Shown here: positions 45,601 through 58,028 of the stretch, piece after piece
How the letters are laid out: every line of letters begins with the position of its first letter
Numbering within the stretch: the stretch's first letter is position 1
Assembly: GCF_006716785.1 (NCBI RefSeq)
Contig: NZ_VFPQ01000001.1
Location: 4,340,001 to 4,404,000 of the forward strand
Origin: Thermopolyspora flexuosa
GTDB lineage: Bacteria > Actinomycetota > Actinomycetes > Streptosporangiales > Streptosporangiaceae
DNA length: 64,000 nt
Direction of reading: 5' to 3'
Position numbers and translations under genes: made by a program
Notes under the pieces: model-generated
Database searches by the model: none
Seen by the model: only the letters and a program-made list of their open reading frames with translations
Told to the model about the DNA's origin: nothing

Positions 45601-45640
45601 CCGCGACCGGCCGCCGGTTCCCCGGGCGGGCCGGTCGCGG
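45601..45640 (+). terminator. Terminator between tandem deacetylases
   Basis: A perfect 12-bp stem (45601-45612 with 45629-45640) with a 16-nt loop lies after deacetylase 1. No T-run. Confidence 0.65.
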
Positions 45641-45711
45641 CGCGCGATCCTCGCCGGCCGCGGTTCCGTTCCGGAAGCGGTCCCCTCCCCGCGCGCCATC
45701 GTGGAATGATC

Positions 45712-46473
45712 ATGATCATGGTCAAGCGTCCTGTCGCCGCCCTCGCGCTCGCCGCCGTCGCCTCGGCCCCCGCCGCCCTCGCGCTGCCCGCGCAGGCGTC
45801 CGCCGCGCCGGCCGCCTCGGCCAGTCCCGCGGCCGCCGCCTCGGCCAAGCCCGCGGCCGCCCGGGTGGACTGCGCGAAGGTGAAGTGCATCGCGCTCACC
45901 TTCGACGACGGCCCGGGGCCGTACACCGCCCGGCTGCTCGACACGCTGAAGAAGCACAAGGCCAAGGCGACGTTCTTCCTCGTCGGCAAGCGGGTCGAGG
46001 AACGGCGAAAGCTCGCGCGCCGGATCGCCCGGGAGGGCCACGAGATCGGCAATCACTCCTACAGCCACCAATCCCTGCCCGCGCTGCCCGACTTCGAGCT
46101 CACCGAGGAGCTGAGCCGTACCCAGGACGTCCTCCGCCGGGCGATCGGCAGGCGCCCGCGGCTCATGCGGCCGCCGTACGGCCACACCGACGCCCGGGTG
46201 CGCGCCGCCGCCGGGAGGCTCGGGCTCGCGCAGGTGCTGTGGACCGGCACCACCCTCGACTGGTCGCTGCGCGACACCCGCAGGATCGGCGACACCGTGC
46301 TGCGGCTCGCCAGGCCGAACGGGGTGATCCTCATGCACGACGTGGTACCGCAGACCGTCAAGGCGATACCGCGCGTGCTGCGCGAGCTGCGGAAGCGGGG
46401 CTATCACCTGGTGACGGTCTCGGCCCTGGCGGGCCCGGGCAGGCTCGCCCCGGGGGCGAGCTTCCCGCGCTGA
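45712..46473 (+). CDS. Secreted polysaccharide deacetylase 2
   Basis: 253 residues. Signal peptide with an Ala/Ser-rich end, then a CE4 NodB domain with DCAKVKCIALTFDDGPG, GNHSYSHQS, RPPYGHTD and LMHDVVP. Tandem paralogue of deacetylase 1, separated from it by a terminator. Three in-frame ATGs (45706, 45712, 45718) are possible; 45712 has GTGGA at a good distance. The last 70 nt overlap the acyltransferase gene antisense. Confidence 0.88.
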   Translation: MIMVKRPVAALALAAVASAPAALALPAQASAAPAASASPAAAASAKPAAARVDCAKVKCIALTFDDGPGPYTARLLDTLKKHKAKATFFLVGKRVEERRKLARRIAREGHEIGNHSYSHQSLPALPDFELTEELSRTQDVLRRAIGRRPRLMRPPYGHTDARVRAAAGRLGLAQVLWTGTTLDWSLRDTRRIGDTVLRLARPNGVILMHDVVPQTVKAIPRVLRELRKRGYHLVTVSALAGPGRLAPGASFPR

Positions 46474-47669
46474 GCGATCCGGGCGCCGATGCGGCGGCCG
46501 AGGCGCTGCATGGGCAGCTCGACGAGCCCGTAGGTGAGCCGGCTCAGCACGAGCACGACCGCCAGGTACCCGGCGATCACCGCGGCCTGCACGGCCGCGT
46601 CCGCGGTGCGCACGTCGCCCACGATCTCCGGCACCCACCGCAGCAGCGGGTGGTGCAGCAGGTAGACCGAGTAGCTGATCAGCCCCAGCCACACGAGCGC
46701 CCGCGGCACCCGCCGGCGCCGCAGCGCCATCGCGCCCGCGAACGTCGCCGCGGCCAGCGCGAGCGTGGTGAGCCAGGGGCCGGGCCGTACCCACCACCAG
46801 CCCGCCTGGGGCGCCCAGACCGGGGCGACGCCGACGAGCACCGCCACCGCGGCCACCGGCCAGAGCGAGCCCGTCCCCCGCTCCCAGCGGTGGATCGCGG
46901 TGCCCGCGAACATCACCGCGAGGATCGCCGCGCCGAACCAGATCACCCGGGCGCCGGTGAGCAGCAGCACCAGGGCCATGAGGCCGAGCAGGTACGCCGC
47001 CTGCACCCGCCACCGGCCGCCGATCAGGCAGGCGAGCCCGGCGACGAAGACCACGGCGGAGACCACGGCCGCGGGCGGGCCGGGCAAGAGCGGCGCGGTC
47101 ACCACCAATCCGGTGCCGACCGCGACGAGGCCGAAGGCGACCGCGATCGGCCCGCTGCGGCGGTGCAGCCCTGCCGTGAACAGGGCGGTGACGAGCAGGT
47201 AGAAGACCATCTCGTAGGAGAGGGTCCACATGGTGTCCACCACCCCGGCGCCGTTCACCACGTCCATGAGCATGGTGAGGTGGGCCGCGACCGCGGACGG
47301 GTCACGCTGCACCGCGGGCCGGATCGGCATCCAGTACGCCGTGGCGAGCACGGCGGCGATCACGAGCAGGTAGATCGGGTAGAGCCGGAACAGCCGGCTC
47401 ACCCAGAACGTCCGCACGTCGCCCCGGTGCTCCAGGGACGCGGGGATGATGTAGCCGCTGACGAGGAAGAAGACCAGGACGCCGTACATGCCGAGGTTGA
47501 ACCAGTACGGCCGCAGCGACGGCGCCGTCCACGGCAGCATGTGCTCGGCGACCACGGCCATCGCCCCGATCCCGCGCAACGCGTCCAGCCAGGCCATGCG
47601 CGGCTGCCCGGAGGCGGTCGCGACGGAGGGGGCGGTCTGAGTGGCGCCGCTGGGAGTCGTCTCAGGCAC
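46404..47669 (-). CDS. Acyltransferase-3 (OafA/YrhL) membrane protein
   Basis: 421 residues, about ten transmembrane helices. WLDALRGIGAMAVVAEHMLP is the AT3 N-terminal signature (R and catalytic-type His), and FFLVSGYIIPAS and LISYSVYLLHHPLL are typical. The family O-acylates surface glycans or lipids at the membrane. GTG 47669 is used; it leaves a disordered Thr/Ser/Pro start. The 3' end overlaps deacetylase 2 in antisense by 70 bp. With the deacetylases it would modify the surface glycan. Confidence 0.88.
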   Translation of the reverse strand: MPETTPSGATQTAPSVATASGQPRMAWLDALRGIGAMAVVAEHMLPWTAPSLRPYWFNLGMYGVLVFFLVSGYIIPASLEHRGDVRTFWVSRLFRLYPIYLLVIAAVLATAYWMPIRPAVQRDPSAVAAHLTMLMDVVNGAGVVDTMWTLSYEMVFYLLVTALFTAGLHRRSGPIAVAFGLVAVGTGLVVTAPLLPGPPAAVVSAVVFVAGLACLIGGRWRVQAAYLLGLMALVLLLTGARVIWFGAAILAVMFAGTAIHRWERGTGSLWPVAAVAVLVGVAPVWAPQAGWWWVRPGPWLTTLALAAATFAGAMALRRRRVPRALVWLGLISYSVYLLHHPLLRWVPEIVGDVRTADAAVQAAVIAGYLAVVLVLSRLTYGLVELPMQRLGRRIGARIAQRGKLAPGASLPGPARAETVTR

Positions 47670-47740
47670 CTGCCCCAACTTACCGCGACAAGGTGGATCA
47701 AACTCCACCTCTTGGCAAATCGGGCCGCCTTTGTGTCAAA

Positions 47741-49297
47741 TCACTCCCACTCGATGGTGCCGGGCGGCTTGCTCGTCACGTCGAGCACGACCCGGTTGAC
47801 CTCGCGGACCTCGTTGGTGATCCGGGTCGAGATGCGCTCCAGCACGTCGTACGGCACCCGCGCCCAGTCGGCCGTCATCGCGTCCTCGCTGGTGACCGGG
47901 CGCAGCACGATCGGGTGGCCGTAGGTGCGCTCGTCGCCCTGCACGCCCACCGAGCGCACGTCGGCGAGCAGCACCACCGGGCACTGCCAGATCTCCCGGT
48001 CGAGCCCGGCCCGGGACAGCTCCTCGCGGGCGATCGCGTCGGCCTCGCGCAGAATGTCGAGCCGCTCCCGGGTCACCTCGCCGACGATCCGGATGGCGAG
48101 GCCGGGGCCGGGGAACGGCTGCCGCCACACCATCGCCGGGGGCAGGCCGAGCTCCTCACCCGCCCGGCGCACCTCGTCCTTGAACATCGTGCGCAGCGGC
48201 TCGACCAGGGTGAACTTCAGGTCGTCCGGCAGGCCGCCGACGTTGTGGTGCGACTTGATGTTCGCGGTGCCGGTGCCGCCGCCGGACTCCACCACGTCCG
48301 GGTAGAGCGTGCCCTGCACGAGGAAGTCGACCGGCGCGTCCGCGGCGGCGATGATCGCCCGCTGCTCGTCCTCGAACACCCGGATGAACTCACGGCCGAT
48401 GATCTTGCGCTTCGCCTCGGGGTCGGTCACCCCGGCGAGGGCCTTGAGGAAGCGGTCGGCGGCGTCCACCACGCGCAGCTTCACCCCGGTGGCGGCGACG
48501 AAGTCGCGCTCGACCTGCTCGGCCTCGCCCTTGCGCAGCAGCCCGTGGTCGACGAACACGCAGGTGAGCCGGTCGCCGATGGCCCGCTGCACGATCGCGG
48601 CGGCCACCGCCGAGTCGACCCCGCCGGACAGCCCGCAGATCGCCCGGCCCTTCGGGCCGATCGTCTCGCGCACCTTCTCCACCGCGTCCTCGACGATGTT
48701 GAGCATCGTCCAGGTCGGGCGGCAGCCGGCCGCGTCGAGGAAGCGCTTGAGCACCGCGGTGCCGTGCTCGGTGTGCAGCACCTCGGGGTGGAACTGCACG
48801 CCGTACAGGCCGCGCTCGGGCGCCTCCATCGCGGCGACCGGGGTCGCCTCGGTGCTCGCGGTCACCGTGAACCCCTCGGGCGCGGTGGCCACGCTGTCGC
48901 CGTGCGACATCCACACCGTCTGCTCGGCGGGCAGCCCGGCGAACAGCACACCCTCGGTCGTCACCCGCAGCGGGGTGCGGCCGAACTCGGCGACGCCGGT
49001 CTTCGCCACCGTGCCGCCGAGCGCCTGCGCCATCGCCTGGAAGCCGTAGCAGATGCCGAAGATCGGCACGCCCGCGGCGAACAGCTCCGCGGGCACGCGC
49101 GGCGCGCCCTCGGCGTACACCGACGACGGGCCGCCGGACAGGATGATCGCCTTCGGGCGGCGGGCGAGCAGCTCCGACACGGGCATCGTCGACGGGACGA
49201 TCTCGGAGTAGACATGGCATTCGCGCACCCGACGCGCGATGAGCTGCGCGTACTGCGCTCCGAAATCGACCACCAGGACCGTGTCGAAATCAGACAC
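47741..49297 (-). CDS. guaA: GMP synthase (glutamine-hydrolysing)
   Basis: 518 residues. The N-terminal class I amidotransferase ([15 protein letters not shown], nucleophile Cys in [19 protein letters not shown]) is followed by an ATP-pyrophosphatase ([13 protein letters not shown]-loop) and the dimerisation domain with [12 protein letters not shown]. It converts XMP to GMP. GTG 49297 (VSDFDTV) is chosen because GGAAGGG lies upstream; ATG 49318 is alternative. guaB3 and guaB lie a few kb away on the same strand, so the de novo guanine branch is clustered here. Confidence 0.96.
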   Translation of the reverse strand: MSDFDTVLVVDFGAQYAQLIARRVRECHVYSEIVPSTMPVSELLARRPKAIILSGGPSSVYAEGAPRVPAELFAAGVPIFGICYGFQAMAQALGGTVAKTGVAEFGRTPLRVTTEGVLFAGLPAEQTVWMSHGDSVATAPEGFTVTASTEATPVAAMEAPERGLYGVQFHPEVLHTEHGTAVLKRFLDAAGCRPTWTMLNIVEDAVEKVRETIGPKGRAICGLSGGVDSAVAAAIVQRAIGDRLTCVFVDHGLLRKGEAEQVERDFVAATGVKLRVVDAADRFLKALAGVTDPEAKRKIIGREFIRVFEDEQRAIIAAADAPVDFLVQGTLYPDVVESGGGTGTANIKSHHNVGGLPDDLKFTLVEPLRTMFKDEVRRAGEELGLPPAMVWRQPFPGPGLAIRIVGEVTRERLDILREADAIAREELSRAGLDREIWQCPVVLLADVRSVGVQGDERTYGHPIVLRPVTSEDAMTADWARVPYDVLERISTRITNEVREVNRVVLDVTSKPPGTIEWE

Positions 49298-49366
49298 CGG
49301 GACGACCCTTCCATGCATCTCGGGGTGGAACCCTCAGTTTACGGGGCTCCGCCCGGTGCCCTGCGC

Positions 49367-51112
49367 TCAGCTTGCCGCTCGCCGCTCCGGCACCGCGACC
49401 GGGACGATCTCCGGCGCGCCGAGGCGGATCGCGTCGGCTGCCTGGTCGGTGTCCTGCTCCTGGGAGAGGCGCTCGGCCTCCACCCGCTTGGCGTAGTACT
49501 CCACCTCGCGCTTGATCTGGTCGCCGTCCCAGCCGAGCGGCCCGGCGAGCAGCTCGGCGACCTCCTGCGCCACCCCCGTCCCGCGGTGGAAGGTCTCGAT
49601 GGAGATCCGGGTACGGCGGGCGAGCACGTCCTCCAGGTGCCGCGCGCCCTCGTGGGTGGCCGCGTACACGATCTCGGCCCGCAGGTAGTCGTCCGCGCCC
49701 TCCAGCGGGCGGGCGAGCGTGCGGTCGGCCTCGATGAGCGCGAGCACCTCGTCGATGAGCGAGCCGTACCGCTGCAGCAGGTGCTCGATGCGGGCGACGT
49801 GCAGCCCGGCGCGCTCGGCGATGTGGTATCGGGCGTTCCACAGCGCCGGGTAGCCGTCCGCGCCGACCAGCGGGATGCGGTCGGTGCAGGACGGCGGCAC
49901 CCGCTGGTCGAGGCCGTGCGCCACCGCGTCGACCGCGTCGCGGGCCATCACCCGGTAGGTGGTGTACTTGCCCCCGGCGACCATCACCAGGCCGGGCACC
50001 GGGTGGGTGACCACGTGCTCCCGCGACAGCTTGGAGGTCTCGTCGGACTCCCCGGCGAGCAGCGGCCGCAGGCCCGCGTACACGCCCTCGACGTCGTCGC
50101 GGGTGAGCGGCACCGAGAGCACCGCGTTCACCCGGTCGAGCACGTAGTCGATGTCGGACCGGGACGCGGCCGGGTGGCTGCGGTCGAGGTCCCAGGGGGT
50201 GTCGGTGGTGCCGATGATCCAGTGCCGGCCCCACGGGATCACGAACAGCACCGACTTCTCGGTGCGCAGGATGATCCCGGTAGAGGAGTGGATGCGGTCG
50301 CGGGGCACCACGAGGTGGATGCCCTTGGAGGCGCGCACGTGGATGCTGCCCCGGCCGCCGACGAGCTGCTGGATCTCGTCGGTCCACACGCCGGTCGCGT
50401 TCACCACCTGGCGGGCCCGCACGTCGTACTCGCGGCCGCCCTCCAGGTCCCGCACCCGCACGCCGGTGACCCGCTCGCCCTCCCGGAGAAAGCCGATCAT
50501 CTGGGTGCGGGAGGCGACGTGCGCGCCGTACGCCGCGGCGGTGCGCAGCAGCGTCACCACGTACCGGGCGTCGTCGACCTGGGCGTCCCAGTAGAGCACC
50601 GCGCCGGTGAACGCCGAGCGCTTCAGCGCCGGGGCGAGGCGCAGCGCGCGGCGCCGGGACAGGTGGCGGTGGCCCGGCACGCCCCTGGTCATCCCCGGGG
50701 CGAAGCCGAGCGAGTCGTACAGCACCAGCCCGGAGCCGACGTAGAAGCGTTCCCACACGTGGTGGGTGAGCGGGAACAGGAACGGCACCGGCCGCACCAG
50801 GTGCGGGGCGATGCGCTGGAGCAGCAGCGCGCGCTCCTGCAGCGCCTCGCGCACCAGGTCGAAGTTGTACTGCTCCAGGTAGCGCAGGCCGCCGTGGATG
50901 AGCTTGGAGGAGCGGGACGAGGTGCCCGAGGCGAAGTCGCGGGCCTCGACGAGGCCGACGGTGAGGCCGCGGGTCACCGCGTCGAGGGCGACGCCGGCGC
51001 CGACCACGCCCCCGCCCACCACGACCACGTCGAGTTCCTCGGCCGCCATCCGCGCGAGCGCCGCCGACCGCTCCCCCGGGCCGAGCTTTGCCGTACCCAT
51101 GCGCACCGTCAT
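49367..51112 (-). CDS. glpD: Glycerol-3-phosphate dehydrogenase (FAD), GlpD
   Basis: 581 residues. Dinucleotide-binding VVVVGGGVVGAGVALDAV is followed by FASGTSSRSSKLIHGGLRYLE, the GlpD signature. The C-terminal DAO_C domain follows (residues about 410-540). It oxidises sn-glycerol-3-phosphate to dihydroxyacetone phosphate with electrons going to quinone. ATG 51112 has GGGGGG upstream. It sits 70 bp after guaA on the same strand and is divergent from nagA. No glpK or glpF is nearby. Confidence 0.94.
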   Translation of the reverse strand: MTVRMGTAKLGPGERSAALARMAAEELDVVVVGGGVVGAGVALDAVTRGLTVGLVEARDFASGTSSRSSKLIHGGLRYLEQYNFDLVREALQERALLLQRIAPHLVRPVPFLFPLTHHVWERFYVGSGLVLYDSLGFAPGMTRGVPGHRHLSRRRALRLAPALKRSAFTGAVLYWDAQVDDARYVVTLLRTAAAYGAHVASRTQMIGFLREGERVTGVRVRDLEGGREYDVRARQVVNATGVWTDEIQQLVGGRGSIHVRASKGIHLVVPRDRIHSSTGIILRTEKSVLFVIPWGRHWIIGTTDTPWDLDRSHPAASRSDIDYVLDRVNAVLSVPLTRDDVEGVYAGLRPLLAGESDETSKLSREHVVTHPVPGLVMVAGGKYTTYRVMARDAVDAVAHGLDQRVPPSCTDRIPLVGADGYPALWNARYHIAERAGLHVARIEHLLQRYGSLIDEVLALIEADRTLARPLEGADDYLRAEIVYAATHEGARHLEDVLARRTRISIETFHRGTGVAQEVAELLAGPLGWDGDQIKREVEYYAKRVEAERLSQEQDTDQAADAIRLGAPEIVPVAVPERRAAS

Positions 51113-51303
51113 CGTGCCCCCCTGTCGTGGCGGTCCGTCCTTAGCCCTTCTTCCGGTCTGTCCAGCTCGGCACCCTTGCCCCTCGGTCCAGGCTTGTCCG
51201 TACTGTCCTTTTACCCCGTCGCCGTAGTCGAATCCCGTTCTGCTCGCGGGCCTGGCGTGATCCCCCGCACACGTCCTGGCGCGGGTCTGTGATGCTTGGA
51301 CCC

Positions 51304-52440
51304 ATGGGCATGACACTCGCGAACGCCCGGCTCGTCCGCGCCGACGAGGTGCGGGAGGGCTGGCTGACGATCGAGGACGGGCGCATCACCCACGTCGGGT
51401 ACGGCACCGCCCCGGCCGGCGGCGTCGACCTCGGCGGCCGCTACCTGGTGCCCGGCTTCGTGGACATCCACAACCACGGCGGCGCGGGCGGCTCCTACCC
51501 GGCGGGGGACGCCGAGCAGGCGCGGCGGGCGGCCGATTTCCACCTGCGCCACGGCACCACCACGGGCGTGGCGAGCCTGGTCACCGGCGCGCCGGACGAC
51601 CTCGCCCGGGCCGTGGCCGTGCTCGCCGAGCTGTGTGACGACGGCGTGTTCGCGGGCATCCACCTCGAGGGCCCGTACATCTCCCCGGCCAGGTGCGGCG
51701 CGCACGATCCCGCGCAGCTGCGCCACCCGGACGCGGACGAGCTCGCCGCCCTCGTGGCGGCCGGGCGCGGGCACGTGCGCATGCTCACCATCGCCCCCGA
51801 GCTGCCCGGCGCGCTCGAGGCGATCCGGCGGGCGGTGGACGCGGGGGTGATCGCCGCCCTCGGGCACAGCGACGCGGACTACGCGCGGACGCGCGCGGGC
51901 ATCGAGGCCGGGGCCACGGTCGCCACCCACCTGTTCAACGCGCTGCCGCCGCTGCACCACCGCGAGCCCGGGCCGGTCGCCGCGCTGCTGGAGGACGAGC
52001 GGGTCACGGTCGAGCTGATCAACGACGGCGTGCACGTGCACCCGGCGATGCTGCGGCTCGCCTGCGCCGCGGCCGGGCCGGACCGGGTCGCCCTGGTCAC
52101 CGACGCGATGGCCGCGGCCGGGCTCGGCGACGGCGAGTACACGCTCGGGTCGATGGCGGTGCGGGTGACCGGCGGCGTGGCCCGGATCGTCGAGGGCGGG
52201 GCGATCGCGGGCAGCACGCTCACCATGGACGAGGCGTTCCGCCGTACCGTGCAGGAGGTCGGGCTCGGGTTGCCCGAGGCGGCGCGGGCGGCGAGCCTTG
52301 TGCCCGCGCGGGTGCTCGGCCTGGACGACCGCATCGGCTCGATCGACGCGGGCAAGGACGCCGACCTCGTCGTGCTCTCCCCCGACCTGGCGGTCGAGGG
52401 TGTGATGAAGCGCGGGACCTGGGTGGTGCCGCCGGCCTGA
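51304..52440 (+). CDS. nagA: N-acetylglucosamine-6-phosphate deacetylase
   Basis: 378 residues, amidohydrolase TIM barrel. Metal motif HNHGG (IHNHGGAGG), catalytic-region HLEGPYI, LGHSDAD, THLFNAL and the conserved Asp in VTDAMAAAG are present. It deacetylates GlcNAc-6-phosphate for entry into glycolysis and amino-sugar recycling. ATG 51304 and ATG 51310 are both possible; no strong SD. It stands alone, divergent from glpD and converging on guaB3, with a terminator between. Confidence 0.93.
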   Translation: MGMTLANARLVRADEVREGWLTIEDGRITHVGYGTAPAGGVDLGGRYLVPGFVDIHNHGGAGGSYPAGDAEQARRAADFHLRHGTTTGVASLVTGAPDDLARAVAVLAELCDDGVFAGIHLEGPYISPARCGAHDPAQLRHPDADELAALVAAGRGHVRMLTIAPELPGALEAIRRAVDAGVIAALGHSDADYARTRAGIEAGATVATHLFNALPPLHHREPGPVAALLEDERVTVELINDGVHVHPAMLRLACAAAGPDRVALVTDAMAAAGLGDGEYTLGSMAVRVTGGVARIVEGGAIAGSTLTMDEAFRRTVQEVGLGLPEAARAASLVPARVLGLDDRIGSIDAGKDADLVVLSPDLAVEGVMKRGTWVVPPA

Positions 52441-52449
52441 CCGTGCGCC

Positions 52450-52472
52450 GGGGCGGGCCGGCGGCCCGCCCC
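52450..52472. terminator. Hairpin between nagA and guaB3
   Basis: A 10-bp perfect stem (52450-52459 with 52463-52472) with a 3-nt loop lies between convergent genes. Confidence 0.7.
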
Positions 52473-52482
52473 CGTCCGGGTC

Positions 52483-53604
52483 TCAGGAGCCGTTGTGCGG
52501 GGCGACCACGACCTCGACGCGCTGGAACTCCTTCAGGTCGGAGTAGCCCGCGGTGGCCATGGTGCGCTTGAGCGCGCCGAGCAGGTTCATCGAGCCGTCG
52601 GCGAGCGTGCTCGGGCCGTACAGGATCTGCTCGATCGTGCCGATGGTGCCCACGTGCACCCGGGCGCCGCGCGGCAGCTCGGGGTGGTGCGCCTCGGAGC
52701 CCCAGTGGTAGCCCCTGCCGGGGGCCTCCACCGCCCGGGCGAGCGGGGAGCCGACCATCACCGCGTCCGCGCCGCACGCGATCGCCTTGGCGATGTCGCC
52801 GGACAGCCGCATGCCGCCGTCGGCGATCACGTGCACGTACCGGCCGCCGGACTCGTCGAGGTAGTCACGCCGCGCCGCGGCCACGTCGGCGATCGCGGTC
52901 GCCATCGGCACCGCCACGCCGAGCACGGTGCGGGTGGTGTGGCCGGAGCCGCCGCCGAAGCCGACGAGCACGCCGGCCGCGCCGGTGCGCATCAGGTGGA
53001 GCGCCGCGGTGTAGGTGGCGCAGCCGCCGACGATCACCGGGACGTCGAGCTCGTAGATGAACTGCTTGAGGTTGAGCGGCTCGGCCCGGCCGGACACGTG
53101 CTCGGCCGAGACCGTGGTGCCGCGGATGACGAAGATGTCCACCCCGGCCTCGATCACGGCCTTGTAGTGCTGCACCGTGCGCTGCGGGGAGAGCCGGGCC
53201 GCGGTGGTCACCCCGGCCTCGCGGATCTGCTCGATCCGGCGGCCGATCAGCTCGTCGCTGATCGGGGCGTTGTAGATCTCCTGGAGCCGCCTGGTCGCCT
53301 GCTCCTGGGGCAGCGTGGCGACCTCCTCGAGCAGCGGCGTGGGGTCCTCATAGCGGGTCCACAGCCCCTCCAGGTCGAGTACGGCGAGCCCGCCCAGCTT
53401 GCCGATCTTGATGGCGGTCTCCGGGGAGACCACGCTGTCCATCGGGCTGATCACGAGCGGCATGCCGAACCGGTAGGCGTCGATCTGCCAGGTGATCGAC
53501 ACCTCCTCCGGGTCGCGGGTGCGCCGCGCGGGCACGATGCCGATCTCCTCCAGGGCGTAGGCCCGCCGCCCGCTCTTGCCGCGCCCGATCTCCACCTGGC
53601 TCAT
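52483..53604 (-). CDS. guaB3: GuaB3, IMP-dehydrogenase-related protein
   Basis: 373 residues, IMPDH/GMPR TIM barrel without CBS domains. VISPMDSVVSPETAIKIG and [24 protein letters not shown] are typical of actinobacterial GuaB3. The loop holding the catalytic Cys in IMPDH (GSICTTR) reads GGGSGHTTR here, with His in the Cys position; actinobacterial GuaB3 proteins characteristically lack this Cys. Its physiological reaction is not settled by sequence. ATG 53604. It lies directly after guaB (58 nt) and is probably cotranscribed. Confidence 0.9.
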   Translation of the reverse strand: MSQVEIGRGKSGRRAYALEEIGIVPARRTRDPEEVSITWQIDAYRFGMPLVISPMDSVVSPETAIKIGKLGGLAVLDLEGLWTRYEDPTPLLEEVATLPQEQATRRLQEIYNAPISDELIGRRIEQIREAGVTTAARLSPQRTVQHYKAVIEAGVDIFVIRGTTVSAEHVSGRAEPLNLKQFIYELDVPVIVGGCATYTAALHLMRTGAAGVLVGFGGGSGHTTRTVLGVAVPMATAIADVAAARRDYLDESGGRYVHVIADGGMRLSGDIAKAIACGADAVMVGSPLARAVEAPGRGYHWGSEAHHPELPRGARVHVGTIGTIEQILYGPSTLADGSMNLLGALKRTMATAGYSDLKEFQRVEVVVAPHNGS

Positions 53605-53661
53605 CTGCTAGCTCTCCGATCTTCCGTCCGCGCCGCCGTACCGTCCCGTGGGCCCTGCCCG

Positions 53662-56382
<2,721 letters not shown>

Positions 56383-57036
56383 ATGAGGACATCGGCGATC
56401 GTGGCGGGCATCATGCGTATCGTGACCGAGGGATGCGTCACCGACGCCGTAACAGGGGTAGGGCTTGCGGCGAGTTCGGAGGAATCCGACCTCCGGGAAC
56501 TGACGAGTCTCGCCGTTCAGGGGGATCGCGCCGCGATCGAGTCATTGCTGGCGCAGCTGCGCCCGATGGTCGTGCGGTACTGCCGGGCACGCTTGGGGAG
56601 GATTTCCGGTCACTACCACATCGCCGACGACGTGGCGCAGGAGGTGTGCATCGCCGTCCTCGCCGCGTTGCCGCGGTACCGGGACATCGGCCGCCCGTTC
56701 GCGTCGTTCGTCTTCGGCATCGCGTCGCACAAGGTCGCCGACGCGTTGCGCAACTCGGTGCGCTCCGCCGTACCGACCCAGGACCTGCCCGACGGGCCGG
56801 ACGAGGGGCCGGGGCCGGAGGAGACCGTGGTACGGCACACCGAGGCGGCCCAGGCCCGCGAGCTGCTGTCGCGGCTCCCCGACAACCAGCGTGAGCTGCT
56901 CATGCTGCGCGTGGTGTCAGGGCTGTCCGCGGAGGAGACCGGGAACGTGCTGGGCATGTCGGCGGGCGCGGTACGGGTCGCACAGCACCGGGCCCTCGCC
57001 CGGCTGCGGCAGCTCGCCGATCAGTCGATCGCCTGA
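56383..57036 (+). CDS. SigD/ShbA-type ECF sigma factor
   Basis: Up to 217 residues. Sigma region 2 ([22 protein letters not shown]) and region 4 ([31 protein letters not shown]) are intact. Its setting next to guaB, guaB3, DUF5319 and groEL matches mycobacterial sigD (Rv3414c) and Streptomyces shbA (SCO4769), the latter needed to transcribe the principal sigma gene hrdB. ATG 56383 is used; ATG 56413 and GTG 56428 are in-frame alternatives with no better SD. An adjacent anti-sigma gene such as rsdA is not seen. Confidence 0.88.
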   Translation: MRTSAIVAGIMRIVTEGCVTDAVTGVGLAASSEESDLRELTSLAVQGDRAAIESLLAQLRPMVVRYCRARLGRISGHYHIADDVAQEVCIAVLAALPRYRDIGRPFASFVFGIASHKVADALRNSVRSAVPTQDLPDGPDEGPGPEETVVRHTEAAQARELLSRLPDNQRELLMLRVVSGLSAEETGNVLGMSAGAVRVAQHRALARLRQLADQSIA

Positions 57037-57050
57037 CCGGGCGCCGCCGC

Positions 57051-57072
57051 GCCGGGGCGGGCGCGCCCCGGC
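57051..57072. terminator. Hairpin between sigma gene and DUF5319 gene
   Basis: GCCGGGGCG (57051-57059) pairs with CGCCCCGGC (57064-57072) between convergent genes. Confidence 0.6.
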
Positions 57073-57211
57073 TGCCGCACCTCGGGTACGGCCCGCCGAA
57101 GGATTCCGCACCGCCGCGCGAGCAGCCCCGCCGGAGGCACGGCCCGCGGCGTCCGGGCCGCGGGCGCGCCATCGCCCCGGGGCCGTCCGCCGCCACGGGC
57201 GGCGACGCCGG

Positions 57212-57589
57212 TCAGCGGCTTTCCTCGGTGTCGATCACGCCGTCCACGTAGCCGCGGGCGTACTCCCAGCTCACGTAGGCGGACGGGTCGGGCTGGTAGG
57301 CCGGCTCGTGCACCTGGGGCCGGCCTTCGTCGATCATCTGGCGCAGGTTGCCGCGCAGCAGATCCCAGTCGAAATAGTGCTGCTCACCACACTCCGGGCA
57401 CTCCAGAACGAGGCCCTGGATCCCCTGCGGCTCCAGCAGGGCACGGAAGACCTCCACGTCGGCGAGGTCGGTGAGGGCCTCTTCGCGCTCCGCGGTGGTG
57501 AGCGGGTCGACACCGTCGAGCTCGCCCAGCATGGCGGCGGGGTCGTTGGGGTCGTCCGCGAACGGGTCGCGGGGGACATCGTCCAGCAC
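57212..57589 (-). CDS. DUF5319 protein, Rv3412-like
   Basis: 125 residues, acidic, no signal peptide. It contains a possible metal-binding LECPECGEQHYFDWDLL (two Cys and a His). This small family always seems to accompany guaB/sigD/groEL in actinobacteria; its function is unknown. The GTG at 57589 starts 7 nt after a TAGTGT (-10-like, 57596-57601), so its mRNA may be leaderless. Confidence 0.85.
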   Translation of the reverse strand: MLDDVPRDPFADDPNDPAAMLGELDGVDPLTTAEREEALTDLADVEVFRALLEPQGIQGLVLECPECGEQHYFDWDLLRGNLRQMIDEGRPQVHEPAYQPDPSAYVSWEYARGYVDGVIDTEESR

Positions 57590-57595
57590 GGATCC

Positions 57596-57601
57596 ACACT
57601 A
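57596..57601 (-). promoter_or_regulatory. Possible -10 element of leaderless DUF5319 mRNA
   Basis: TAGTGT on the minus strand followed by GGATCC and then the GTG start. This spacing would place transcription start on the start codon. The -35 is weak (GTCGAC). Confidence 0.35.
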
Positions 57602-57804
57602 CGACGCCCGAGGGGTGTCTCGTCGACCGTCCGGCCGATCGAACCGTCCTCTCGGCCGTCCGGGCCCGGGGTGCGCCGCCACGCGCGACGGAAATGATGT
57701 TGGAATCGCGGTGGGGGATGGAATACTGATCGGGCACGTTACGTTATTCCCTGGACACGGAAGGCGATAACCGCGGCCAGGGCACATCAAACACGGGGGA
57801 ACAC

Positions 57805-57990
57805 ATGGTGCGTCGCATTCTGCTCCTTTCGGCCTGCGCCGGGGCCGCCTTCCTGACCACACCCGCCGCCCACGCCGACATCCCCGGGCCGGGCACGCCG
57901 ACGCAGGCGAGCGTGCTCGCGGTCGACCCGCTCACGGGCCTGCTCAACGGCGTGCTGGGCGGGCTGCTCTCCCTCGGCGGCACAAGGTAA
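57805..57990 (+). CDS. Small secreted peptide
   Basis: 61 residues: signal peptide ending AHAD near residue 25, and a mature part of about 37 residues rich in Gly, Leu and Pro (VDPLTGLLNGVLGGLLSLGG). There is no Cys. Secreted small hydrophobic peptides of this kind are common in morphologically complex actinomycetes; a surface-active role is possible. ATG 57805 follows CGGGGGAA. It is between the divergent DUF5319 gene and the converging regulator. Confidence 0.65.
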   Translation: MVRRILLLSACAGAAFLTTPAAHADIPGPGTPTQASVLAVDPLTGLLNGVLGGLLSLGGTR

Positions 57991-58028
57991 GCCGGGACGC
58001 GCCCGCGGACGGGAGGACGCCCGGCGGT

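Noticed and set aside
47693-51292. 1199-residue plus-strand open frame
   Set aside because: Antisense to guaA and glpD; Arg/His/Val-rich filler without domains.
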